From JARDZI01 sp041639705 (GTDB lineage Bacteria; Bacillota; Clostridia; Clostridiales; Caloramatoraceae), in contig JBEQBT010000064.1 of NCBI GenBank assembly GCA_041639705.1, positions 1 to 14,432 of the forward strand: 14,432 nt of DNA, written 5' to 3'. Under the pieces are notes generated by a model, which saw only the letters and a list, made by a program, of their open reading frames with translations, ran no database searches and was not told where the DNA came from. Shown piece after piece: positions 7,315 to 13,948 of this stretch. Numbering within the stretch: the stretch's first letter is position 1; every line of letters begins with the position of its first letter. The translations under genes were made by a program, and so were the position numbers.

Positions 7315-9171
7315 CTATATATTTTTCAAAATTGTATCATATACACCATCTACATCTAAGCCATATTTTTTATATAAAATTCCAGTTCTTCCATGGGGTA
7401 TAAACTCATCAGGATATCCCATCAATACTATTTTACCTTTATAATTACTTTTGAAAGCATATTCTAATACCCCTGAGCCAAAACCACCGGATACATAATT
7501 ATCCTCCAATGTAAATATTATATCATAATTATTAAATATATGGGATAATACAATTGTATCCATTGGTTTAATGAACCTGCAATTTACAACTGCAGCATTA
7601 ATATTATTAGTATAAAGTCTCTCAGCTGCAGCAAATGCAGTTTGAACCATCTTTCCAACTCCTAGTATTGCAATCCTAGAACCTTCCTTAACTATTTCCC
7701 ACTTTCCACTATTTATTTCATCATATTTATAAAATTTAATTCCTGAATCTCCACCTCTAGGATACCTTATTGCGACAGGTGAATCAAACTTAAAACACCA
7801 TTTTAACATCATTCTAAATTCATTTATATCCTTTGGAGCAAGGATTGTAATATTAGGAATTGACCTCAAATATGAAATATCAAGTACACCCTGATGTGTT
7901 TCTCCATCCTCTCCAACTACTCCAGCCCTGTCTATTGCAAAAACTACAGGAAGCATTTGCATACATACATCATGTACTATCTGATCATAAGCTCTCTGGA
8001 GAAATGTAGAATATATTGCTACAACTGGCTTTAAGCCACTGATTGCAAGTCCTGCAGCCAGTGTTACCCCATGCTGCTCTGCAATTCCAACATCAAAAAA
8101 TCTCTTGGAAAATTGCTTGGAAAACCTTTCCAACCCTGTTCCTGTTCTCATTCCTGCAGTAATGGCAATTATTTTATCATTTAACATTGCTTCATTTATT
8201 ATTTCCTCACCAAAGACCTTGGAGTAATCAATTTTAGGGGATGCTTTTTTTTCTCCAGTTTCTATTTCAAATGCACCAACTCCATGAAATATATCAGGAT
8301 TCTTTTCAGCAAAACTATAGCCCTTACCTTTTTTTGTTACAATATGTATAAGTACAGGTCCTTTAATATTTCTTGCTCTTTGGAGTACTTCCATGATTTT
8401 TTCTATATTATGTCCATCAATAGGACCTAGATAAGTAAATCCTAATTGTTCAAAAAGCATTCCATGGATCACAAGAGTTTTAATACCTTCCTTTAATCTA
8501 TCTACTGATTTATATAAATTATTTCCTATTGAAGGAATTCTTTTCACAATATTTTCTATATCATCTCTTATGGTAATATAGGCTGGTTCAGTTCTAATTT
8601 TACTCAAATAAGTCGAAAGCCCACCAACATTGGGAGATATGGACATTTCATTATCATTAAGTACAACTATTATATTGCTATTTGATATTCCTGCGTCATT
8701 TAAAGCTTCAAGTGCCATGCCACCTGATAAAGCGCCATCTCCAATAACGGCTACAACATTATTTTTTTCTTTTTTCAAATCCCTTGCTCTGGCAATTCCC
8801 AGTGCTGCGGATATTGATGTACTGCTGTGTCCAGCAGCAAAAGTATCATATTCACTTTCCTTTGGTTTAGGAAAGCCACTCATTCCCTGGTATTTTCTTA
8901 AAGTATCAAATTGTCCTTTTCTTCCTGTCAATATTTTATGTACATATGCCTGGTGTCCAACATCCCAAACAATTTTATCCTCAGGCATGTTAAATACTCT
9001 GTGAAGTGCTATTGTTAGTTCCACTACTCCCAGGTTCGAAGCAAGATGACCTCCAGTCTTAGAAATATTTTGAATCAAGAATTCTCTTATTTCATCTGAA
9101 AGCTGGCATAGCTGAAAATTATTTAATCCCTTAATATCCCTAGGGGAATTTATTCCATTAAGTATAGACAT
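7315..9171 (-). CDS. dxs: 1-deoxy-D-xylulose-5-phosphate synthase
   Basis: This is the first enzyme of the methylerythritol phosphate pathway, joining pyruvate and glyceraldehyde 3-phosphate with thiamine diphosphate. The 618-residue protein has the N-terminal thiamine-binding domain with H42, H73, GHSSTS (114-119) and GDGALSGG followed by LNDNEMSIS (144-179), then a transketolase-type middle domain containing GIAEQHGVTLAAGLA and a GVVGEDGETHQG stretch, and a C-terminal transketolase domain. Length and motifs are typical, with no sign of damage. GAGGTAATT precedes the ATG. Together with ispA two genes earlier it makes this segment an isoprenoid block that feeds undecaprenyl phosphate and quinones. 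No riboswitch or separate promoter was seen in the 53-nt gap upstream. Confidence 0.98.
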   Translation of the reverse strand: MSILNGINSPRDIKGLNNFQLCQLSDEIREFLIQNISKTGGHLASNLGVVELTIALHRVFNMPEDKIVWDVGHQAYVHKILTGRKGQFDTLRKYQGMSGFPKPKESEYDTFAAGHSSTSISAALGIARARDLKKEKNNVVAVIGDGALSGGMALEALNDAGISNSNIIVVLNDNEMSISPNVGGLSTYLSKIRTEPAYITIRDDIENIVKRIPSIGNNLYKSVDRLKEGIKTLVIHGMLFEQLGFTYLGPIDGHNIEKIMEVLQRARNIKGPVLIHIVTKKGKGYSFAEKNPDIFHGVGAFEIETGEKKASPKIDYSKVFGEEIINEAMLNDKIIAITAGMRTGTGLERFSKQFSKRFFDVGIAEQHGVTLAAGLAISGLKPVVAIYSTFLQRAYDQIVHDVCMQMLPVVFAIDRAGVVGEDGETHQGVLDISYLRSIPNITILAPKDINEFRMMLKWCFKFDSPVAIRYPRGGDSGIKFYKYDEINSGKWEIVKEGSRIAILGVGKMVQTAFAAAERLYTNNINAAVVNCRFIKPMDTIVLSHIFNNYDIIFTLEDNYVSGGFGSGVLEYAFKSNYKGKIVLMGYPDEFIPHGRTGILYKKYGLDVDGVYDTILKNI

Positions 9172-9224
9172 AATAATTACCTCATCTGTTTATTTTCATT
9201 AGTTGTTTAAGATACTAATACTTC

Positions 9225-9671
9225 TTATACAATTATTCCAATTAATACTCCTAAAAATGCACCTGCAATAACCTCAAATGGAGTATGTCCAATAAGTTCT
9301 TTAAGGCGTTCCTGTTTTATAGGTCTTTTTTTGCTAAGATCCTCAATTATTAAATTAAGTATTCTTGCTTGGTTTCCAGCTGCCCTCCTAACACCTGCAG
9401 CATCCTGCATTACAATTAAAGCAAACGCCATTGAAATTGCAAAGTAAGTACTTTCAAATCCATTAAGCATACCTGCTTTAGTTGCTAAAGACATAACAAA
9501 TGCTGAGTGTGAACTTGGCATTCCTCCATTTCCAATAGCCCTACCTATATCTACTTTCTTGTTTTTTATAAGGTATAGCAAAAATTTTAAAGTTTGAGCT
9601 GTTATCGATGCTGTAATAGCAGCAATTAATGGCCTATTATAAAATATACGGTCTATCGTATCAATTGTCAC
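9225..9671 (-). CDS. DUF212 family membrane protein (YuiD-like, divergent PAP2)
   Basis: The 148-residue protein belongs to the DUF212 group, which is distantly related to PAP2-type acid phosphatases and haloperoxidases. Hydrophobic segments lie at about 14-34, 74-90 and 132-148. Conserved motifs are GGMPSSHSAF (49-58), DAAGVRRAAG (90-99) and GHTPFEV (128-134); the serine-histidine pair and the GHTP histidine resemble the phosphate-binding and catalytic motifs of PAP2 enzymes. Its activity is not established in any organism I know of. Its place between ispA and dxs, and the PAP2 resemblance, would suit a role with polyprenyl phosphates, which is inference. The start codon is GTG, with AAGGAGG at the right distance. 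Confidence 0.85.
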   Translation of the reverse strand: MTIDTIDRIFYNRPLIAAITASITAQTLKFLLYLIKNKKVDIGRAIGNGGMPSSHSAFVMSLATKAGMLNGFESTYFAISMAFALIVMQDAAGVRRAAGNQARILNLIIEDLSKKRPIKQERLKELIGHTPFEVIAGAFLGVLIGIIV

Positions 9672-9683
9672 AATCTTTCCTCC

Positions 9684-10562
9684 TTAACTTTCTCTGTTTA
9701 AAAGAAATTCTGTAAGTTCCCCTAAAAAGCCTGTCTTATCGAGCTTATCTGCAAGATTTAATGCTCTATTTGAGTATTCCACAGCAAGCTTCCTGGATTC
9801 ATTAATGCCAAGAATCTTCATAAATGTTGATTTATCCAGTGCTTCATCCCGGCCTGTTTTCTTTCCTAGTTTGTTAGCATCCCCAGTACAATCAAGTATA
9901 TCATCAACTATCTGAAATGCTATCCCAATATTGTGGCTGTAATCTTTAATCTCATCCATTTTATCCACCCTGTCTGCTATTATTACTCCAATAGCACAGG
10001 CGGCCTCTATTAGTGCTCCAGTTTTTTTTGAATGCATATTTATAAGTTCTTCTAATGACATGTTTTTCCCTTCATTTTGTATATCAATTACCTGGCCACC
10101 TATCATTCCGGTCGGTCCAGCAGCTTTTGCAATTATTTGTCCAGCCAGTGAATATTTAGGTTCAAAATTATTAAGTGAAATTGTATTAAAAATAAATTCA
10201 AATGCATAGTTTAATAGAGCATCTCCTGCAAGTATTGCATTTGCCTCACCAAAAACTTTGTGATTTGTAGGCTTTCCCCTTCTCATATCATCGTTGTCCA
10301 TGCTTGGTAGGTCATCATGAATTAGTGAATATGTGTGAATTAATTCTATACAGCAAGCAAGTGGCAAAACTTTTTCTGGATTTCCACCTAGACCTTCGCA
10401 CACTGTGAGCGAAAGAACTGGGCGTATCCTTTTACCACCAGCAAAAAGGCTATATTTCATGGCAGAAATAACTACTTCCGGTGTGTTTTCAACTGAAATA
10501 ATATCCCTAAGGAAATCATTTATCATGGCTTGCTTTTTTTCGTACATCTCTTTAAAAGCCAT
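9684..10562 (-). CDS. ispA: Farnesyl diphosphate synthase (polyprenyl synthetase family)
   Basis: The enzyme condenses isopentenyl diphosphate with dimethylallyl and geranyl diphosphate to give farnesyl diphosphate. The 292-residue all-helical protein has the first aspartate-rich motif DDLPSMD (83-89), with the two-residue insertion of bacterial type II enzymes, and the second motif DDILD (220-224). GGKRIRP (42-48) binds isopentenyl diphosphate. Tyr78, five residues before the first motif, is the position where a bulky residue limits chain length to C15, so farnesyl rather than geranylgeranyl diphosphate is the likely product. The ATG begins one base after the xseB stop, and its Shine-Dalgarno site lies inside xseB. 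The coupling of xseB and ispA is common in Firmicutes. Confidence 0.95.
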   Translation of the reverse strand: MAFKEMYEKKQAMINDFLRDIISVENTPEVVISAMKYSLFAGGKRIRPVLSLTVCEGLGGNPEKVLPLACCIELIHTYSLIHDDLPSMDNDDMRRGKPTNHKVFGEANAILAGDALLNYAFEFIFNTISLNNFEPKYSLAGQIIAKAAGPTGMIGGQVIDIQNEGKNMSLEELINMHSKKTGALIEAACAIGVIIADRVDKMDEIKDYSHNIGIAFQIVDDILDCTGDANKLGKKTGRDEALDKSTFMKILGINESRKLAVEYSNRALNLADKLDKTGFLGELTEFLLNRES

Positions 10563-10563
10563 T

Positions 10564-10806
10564 CTATTCCTCCTCAGGATTGAACTTCACTTCTGTAAGT
10601 TGACCCTGAGCATTTTTTATAACTATATTAACTTTTTTTTCTGCATCATCGAGCTTACTATTGCAAAATGCAGCTAGCTCCATCCCTTCTTGAAATAACT
10701 TGATTGATTTTTCAAGTTGAAGATCCTTGCCTTCCATTTCCTCTACAATCTCTTCAAGTCTTTTAATTGCTTCCTCAAATTTTATATTTTCTTTTTTATT
10801 TTCCAT
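10564..10806 (-). CDS. xseB: Exonuclease VII small subunit
   Basis: XseB subunits assemble on XseA to form exonuclease VII, which degrades single-stranded DNA from both ends to short oligonucleotides. The 80-residue product has the family pattern: FEEAIKRLEEIVEEME (10-25) followed by an EKSIKLFQEGMEL segment, two helices that form a coiled-coil pair. Length is typical. It overlaps xseA by 25 nt (10782-10806), in a different frame, which suggests translational coupling that helps fix subunit ratios. GGAGGG precedes the ATG inside the xseA coding region. Its three final glutamate codons double as the ribosome binding site of ispA. Confidence 0.95.
   Translation of the reverse strand: MENKKENIKFEEAIKRLEEIVEEMEGKDLQLEKSIKLFQEGMELAAFCNSKLDDAEKKVNIVIKNAQGQLTEVKFNPEEE
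10569..10575 (-). promoter_or_regulatory. ispA ribosome binding site inside the xseB coding region
   Basis: GAGGAGG (10575-10569 on the minus strand) is formed by the last Glu codons of xseB and lies 6 nt before the ispA ATG. The xseB stop codon falls within the spacer, so ribosomes finishing xseB end on the ispA start site. Confidence 0.75.
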
Positions 10807-12011
10807 AAGCTTCCCTCCGATATTTCAAGAACTTTACAATCCAGACTTCCATCCTGCATATATACTTTTATCATGTCCTCTTTTTTTAACAATTTAATAC
10901 CACTTATAACATTTTTATCCTTTACAGTAACAGAATAACCTCTGTTTAAGGTTTTAACAGGGCTAAGTGTATCAAGTTTTCCTACTAAAACAGAAAACCT
11001 ATTCTCAAATGTTGAAATTCTATTTTGAGTTATAAGATTCATTTTACTTCGTAAACTGTCCATGTACTGTATATATTGTATTATCCTATTTTGAGGAGAG
11101 TTTTTCTTTATACTTTGAATCATGCCATTTATATAATAGCTTTTCTGTAAGTTATTGTTTTTAAATTTTGATAATATTACTCCTTTAATGCTCTCTAATT
11201 TATAAAATAAATCATCGTATGAGGGTACTGCAATTTCAGCAGCATGGGTCGGAGTGGATGCCCTTATGTCTGCAGTAAAATCTGCAATCGTAAAATCTGT
11301 TTCGTGTCCCACAGCAGAAATTATTGGAATATTACTCTCGCTAATAGCTCTGGCAAGTATTTCCTCATTAAATGCCCAAAGCTCTTCAATCGAACCTCCA
11401 CCTCTGCCAATTATAATAACATCTACATCTTCCATTTTATTAAAATATCTTATTGCTTCCACAATGCTTTCTGCAGCACCATCACCCTGTACCTTTACAG
11501 GATACAGAAGAATGTTTGATTTGTAAAATCTTTTTGAAGATACGTTAATTATATCCCTAATAACTGACCCTGTAGGAGAAGTAGCAACACCTATTCTTCT
11601 AGGGAATATAGGTACTTGCTTCTTTCTATCACCATCAAAAAGTCCTTCTTTTTGAAGTCTAACCTTAAGCTGCTCATAGGCTAAATAGAGACCACCTACT
11701 CCATCTGGCTCCATTCGATTACAGTATAGTTGATACTGACCATCCTTTTCATATATGGACACATTACCTTCGATTATAACACTCATTCCATCCTCGGGCA
11801 TAAACTTCAGAAATGCATTGTAACCTCTAAACATAATACACTTTATTTTAGCATTTTCGTCTTTCAAAGTAAAATACATGTGTCCTGAGGAATGATATTT
11901 AAAGTTAGATATTTCACCTCTAACATTTGTCCTGCTTAGTTCAAAATCCTTTTCTATGATATCCTTTAAATGCATTGTTAACTGTGAAACACTAATAGGC
12001 TGTTTGTTCAT
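10782..12011 (-). CDS. xseA: Exonuclease VII large subunit
   Basis: XseA is the catalytic subunit of exonuclease VII, acting on single-stranded DNA in repair. The 409-residue protein starts with an OB-fold nucleic-acid-binding domain (about 5-100), containing VRGEISNFK and SGHMYFTLKDE. The catalytic domain (from about 125) contains RGGGSIEELWAFNEE (203-217) and SAVGHETDFTIADF (232-245) followed by RASTPTHAAE. A coiled-coil C-terminal region binds XseB. The frame is open seven codons further upstream, but the ATG at 12011 is chosen because GGAGG (12025-12021) lies 9 nt before it and family members begin here with a short tail before PISVSQL. The start overlaps the stop of the upstream M22 remnant by four bases (ATGA), and the end overlaps xseB by 25 nt. 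Confidence 0.97.
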   Translation of the reverse strand: MNKQPISVSQLTMHLKDIIEKDFELSRTNVRGEISNFKYHSSGHMYFTLKDENAKIKCIMFRGYNAFLKFMPEDGMSVIIEGNVSIYEKDGQYQLYCNRMEPDGVGGLYLAYEQLKVRLQKEGLFDGDRKKQVPIFPRRIGVATSPTGSVIRDIINVSSKRFYKSNILLYPVKVQGDGAAESIVEAIRYFNKMEDVDVIIIGRGGGSIEELWAFNEEILARAISESNIPIISAVGHETDFTIADFTADIRASTPTHAAEIAVPSYDDLFYKLESIKGVILSKFKNNNLQKSYYINGMIQSIKKNSPQNRIIQYIQYMDSLRSKMNLITQNRISTFENRFSVLVGKLDTLSPVKTLNRGYSVTVKDKNVISGIKLLKKEDMIKVYMQDGSLDCKVLEISEGSLWKIKKKI

Positions 12012-12187
12012 ATACTGCTTCCTCCAATACATTTTATATGCCGAAAAAGGGACTCATAACGTCTTAAGCCCCTTTCACCCATTTTTACATTCAAAGATAC
12101 TCTGATATCATAAACCAATTTCTTATTATCAGCAACTGCAGCAGAGGTGTTGTAGTTGCTTGTAACAATTCCGAGTATTTTAAACAT
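12008..12187 (-). pseudogene. Remnant of an M22 / Kae1-TsaD-like gene (N-terminal fragment, 59 codons)
   Basis: A short open frame of 59 codons fills the space between nusB and xseA. Its product begins MFKILGIVTSNYNTS, followed by NKKLVYDIRV, GERGLRRYESLF and RHIK. This resembles the N-terminus of the clostridial M22-type protein often annotated as O-sialoglycoprotein endopeptidase, which is about 300 residues long and belongs to the ASKHA ATPase fold. I recall that gene between nusB and xseA in related clostridia. Here about 80% of the protein is missing, and the usual GIDTS reads GIVTS: the phosphate-loop aspartate is valine. The frame nevertheless overlaps the end of nusB by 8 nt and the xseA start by 4 nt, like an intact operon gene, and AAGGTG lies upstream. 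It could be a dead fragment kept for translational coupling, or a small protein with a new role. True TsaD is expected elsewhere in the genome. Confidence 0.75.
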
Positions 12188-12596
12188 CCTTATCCATCAC
12201 CTTGATAATATTGCCTAATATTCCATTTATAAATACAGAAGACTTTTCACCACTATACTTTTTAGCAAGCTCAATAGCTTCATTTATGGAAACAGCATTT
12301 GGTACATCCTGTCTTTCTATCATTTCATATATAGAAAGTCTCATTATTGCCAAATCTACTTTAGAAATTCTATTTATTTTCCAACCCTTCGAATATTCCT
12401 CTATGTAACTGTCAATTTTCTCAGCATTCTCTTGTATTCCGGTAACACAACTACTTATGTAATCCCTTTCCTCTAATGGTAGTTCATTTTCCAGATTTTC
12501 ATAAAAATCCTGTAGTGCTTCTTTGCTGCTAGATTTATTCATTATAATCTGATAGACCAGCTTCATAACCTCTTCTCTAGCTGATTTCCTGCTCAT
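12180..12596 (-). CDS. nusB: Transcription antitermination factor NusB
   Basis: NusB binds boxA RNA with NusE (ribosomal protein S10) and supports antitermination, mainly on rRNA operons. The 138-residue all-helical protein has the family pattern, with SAREEVMKLVYQ near the start and the hallmark SINEAIELAKKYSGEKSSVFINGIL at about 103-127. Length is typical and it appears intact. GGAGG sits 7 nt before the ATG, 20 nt after the DUF2273 gene. Its last codons overlap the start of the M22 remnant. The order asp23-nusB-xseA-xseB-ispA is also found in Bacillus, where folD occupies the slot used here by the remnant. Confidence 0.97.
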   Translation of the reverse strand: MSRKSAREEVMKLVYQIIMNKSSSKEALQDFYENLENELPLEERDYISSCVTGIQENAEKIDSYIEEYSKGWKINRISKVDLAIMRLSIYEMIERQDVPNAVSINEAIELAKKYSGEKSSVFINGILGNIIKVMDKDV

Positions 12597-12616
12597 TTAC
12601 ATTCCTCCAACTGTTA

Positions 12617-12841
12617 TTATTTCCATTCATCAGGTAGTATTCTCTCAATAATTTCTATTATACTTTCTTTATTGTCTACTTTTTTACCTATATAGTATCC
12701 TAACAAAATGCATATTACTAAAAATAGTGTTCTAAAAAAACCAATTGTTAATATAAAAATTCCTATAACTAATCCTATAAAGACGCCAATGCACTTACCC
12801 CTGTTTTTATTGAATAAGTCTATTATAACCTGTTTCCACAC
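12617..12841 (-). CDS. DUF2273 small membrane protein
   Basis: This small protein (74 residues from the chosen start) has two hydrophobic segments at roughly 18-36 and 40-55, including the glycine-rich GVFIGLVIGIFIL and a YYIGKKVDNKES stretch. It matches the DUF2273 family, which is usually encoded beside AmaP and Asp23 proteins. The biochemical role is unknown; co-occurrence suggests it is part of the same membrane-bound envelope-stress module. Two GTG codons can start it. The one at 12841 is preferred because GGGGTG lies 6 nt upstream; the one at 12850 overlaps that site and would add three residues. It follows amaP by 13 nt and precedes nusB by 20 nt. Confidence 0.85.
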   Translation of the reverse strand: MWKQVIIDLFNKNRGKCIGVFIGLVIGIFILTIGFFRTLFLVICILLGYYIGKKVDNKESIIEIIERILPDEWK

Positions 12842-12854
12842 TATAAACACCCCG

Positions 12855-13397
12855 CTATTCTAAACGAAGCTTCGTGGTGGGAGCAACGTCTATAATTGAA
12901 ACCTTTACTTCTCCAACAGGAACTTCTGCAATAGCTTCTACATATTTCTTTACATTTTCTTGTATTTCTTTTACAGTCTGTGGTATGTTTACATCTGACA
13001 TTATGTAGGTTTTTATCATTATTTTTATGTTTTCTTCTGCAGGGTAAATGAAAACCTTACTTTCCTTAACTCCCTTTACATTGCTTATAGTTTTTATAAC
13101 AAGTGACTTGATAGTTTCATAGGATATATTTACTTCACCATTTTCTGTGTTCCTTATTATTCCAAAATTTCTCGCCCTATTGCCTGTAAAAATTCCAATT
13201 AATAATCTTAAAACGACAACCAATAGGAGTACTGCTGCTCCAAAGTAATACCACTTATAGTCTCCTAAAATTCCTTCAAAAACATATGTTGCAGTCTCAT
13301 ATGTTATGTACCCAGTTGGAAGAATAACAAATATTCCAAAAATACACCCAGTTGCAATTAGAAACAAAACTAACAATACTTTATCAGAGCTTTTCAC
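12855..13397 (-). CDS. amaP: Asp23 membrane anchor protein AmaP
   Basis: AmaP anchors the abundant cytoplasmic Asp23 protein to the membrane in Staphylococcus; this homologue probably does the same here. The product has 180 residues from the chosen start. A first membrane segment lies at about 7-29, a second at about 49-70, and a cytosolic domain follows (about 85-180) that itself has the alkaline-shock type fold pattern, including SLVIKTISNVKGV. The start is GTG at 13397, because AGGAGG (13410-13405) lies 7 nt upstream of it. An ATG two codons earlier (13403) would leave only 1 nt of spacing. A strong hairpin separates this gene from asp23. The order asp23-amaP-DUF2273 fits one functional module. 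Confidence 0.88.
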   Translation of the reverse strand: MKSSDKVLLVLFLIATGCIFGIFVILPTGYITYETATYVFEGILGDYKWYYFGAAVLLLVVVLRLLIGIFTGNRARNFGIIRNTENGEVNISYETIKSLVIKTISNVKGVKESKVFIYPAEENIKIMIKTYIMSDVNIPQTVKEIQENVKKYVEAIAEVPVGEVKVSIIDVAPTTKLRLE

Positions 13398-13404
13398 ACC
13401 CATT

Positions 13405-13410
13405 CCTCCT
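13405..13410 (-). promoter_or_regulatory. amaP ribosome binding site that decides the start
   Basis: AGGAGG here leaves 1 nt before the ATG at 13403 but 7 nt before the in-frame GTG at 13397. The spacing favours the GTG, shortening the protein by two residues. Confidence 0.6.
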
Positions 13411-13423
13411 TTGTAACCTAAAT

Positions 13424-13447
13424 TAACCCTCTGTCTCCAGAGGGTTA
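13424..13447 (-). other. Perfect 10-bp hairpin with GAGA loop between asp23 and amaP
   Basis: On the minus strand TAACCCTCTG and CAGAGGGTTA form a perfect 10-bp stem closed by GAGA, a GNRA-type tetraloop. It begins 11 nt after the asp23 stop codon. No T run follows (the next bases are ATTTAGG), so a standard intrinsic terminator is unlikely. An RNA processing or 3'-end protecting hairpin that gives asp23 more stable mRNA than the genes behind it is the better reading, by inference. Confidence 0.75.
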
Positions 13448-13458
13448 GATGACTTTTG

Positions 13459-13857
13459 CTATTTAGCTTTTGCTGCTGTAGTTTCTTCTTCCTTGATTTC
13501 TTTCATTATGTTTAAACCCTGAATGTGTATGTTAACTTCAACTACAGTCAGTCCAGTCATGGTCTCAACAGCTTTTTTGACATTCTGCTGTACTTCCCAT
13601 GCTACATCTGGAATTCTAACTCCATATTCAACTATTAAGAATAAATCTATTGAAGTTTCAGTTTCACCAACTTGAACCTTAATCCCTTTATTTGATGATT
13701 TCATTCCAAATTTTTCTGCAATATCACCTGCAAATCCACCACTCATTCCTGCAATACCCTTAACCTCTGTTGCAGCCATGGATGCTATAACAGTAACAAC
13801 ATCAGATGCAATTTTAATCGCACCAGTTTCACTGGTTATCTTAGCATTTTCCTCCAT
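13459..13857 (-). CDS. asp23: Asp23/Gls24 family envelope stress protein
   Basis: Asp23/Gls24 proteins are abundant, membrane-associated proteins linked to cell-envelope homeostasis and alkaline or general stress. The 132-residue product shows the family pattern: an N-terminal ITSETGAIKIASDVV segment, ATEVKGIAGMSGG, a central KGIKVQVGETETSIDLFLIVEYG and VAWEVQQNVKKAVETMTG. A lysine- and glutamate-rich tail follows. No membrane segment is present, in keeping with anchoring by the neighbouring AmaP. In Bacillus subtilis the homologue YqhY sits at the equivalent place and affects acetyl-CoA carboxylase. There the gene follows accBC; those genes are absent here. The ATG at 13857 is chosen because AGGAGG lies at normal spacing; the TTG just before it is also in frame. 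A sigma-A-type promoter directly upstream makes this the first gene of the series. Confidence 0.93.
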   Translation of the reverse strand: MEENAKITSETGAIKIASDVVTVIASMAATEVKGIAGMSGGFAGDIAEKFGMKSSNKGIKVQVGETETSIDLFLIVEYGVRIPDVAWEVQQNVKKAVETMTGLTVVEVNIHIQGLNIMKEIKEEETTAAKAK

Positions 13858-13903
13858 CAATCACACCTCCTGCACTTTTTACCTTTAGAATTAGTCTACA
13901 TCT

Positions 13904-13932
13904 ATTATAACAAAAAATCAACAATTATACAA
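13904..13932 (-). promoter_or_regulatory. Sigma-A-type promoter of the asp23 gene series
   Basis: On the minus strand a perfect TATAAT (13909-13904) is preceded, at 17 nt, by TTGTAT (13932-13927), a partial match to TTGACA. Transcription would start near 13897, about 40 nt before the asp23 ATG. It lies between spoIIIAH and asp23 and probably drives the whole series down to recN. Confidence 0.75.
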
Positions 13933-13948
13933 AACTAATTATTCAATA

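Noticed and set aside
12012..12032. Seven extra codons at the start of xseA
   Set aside because: They include the GGAGG ribosome binding site, so initiation must occur after them, at the ATG at 12011.
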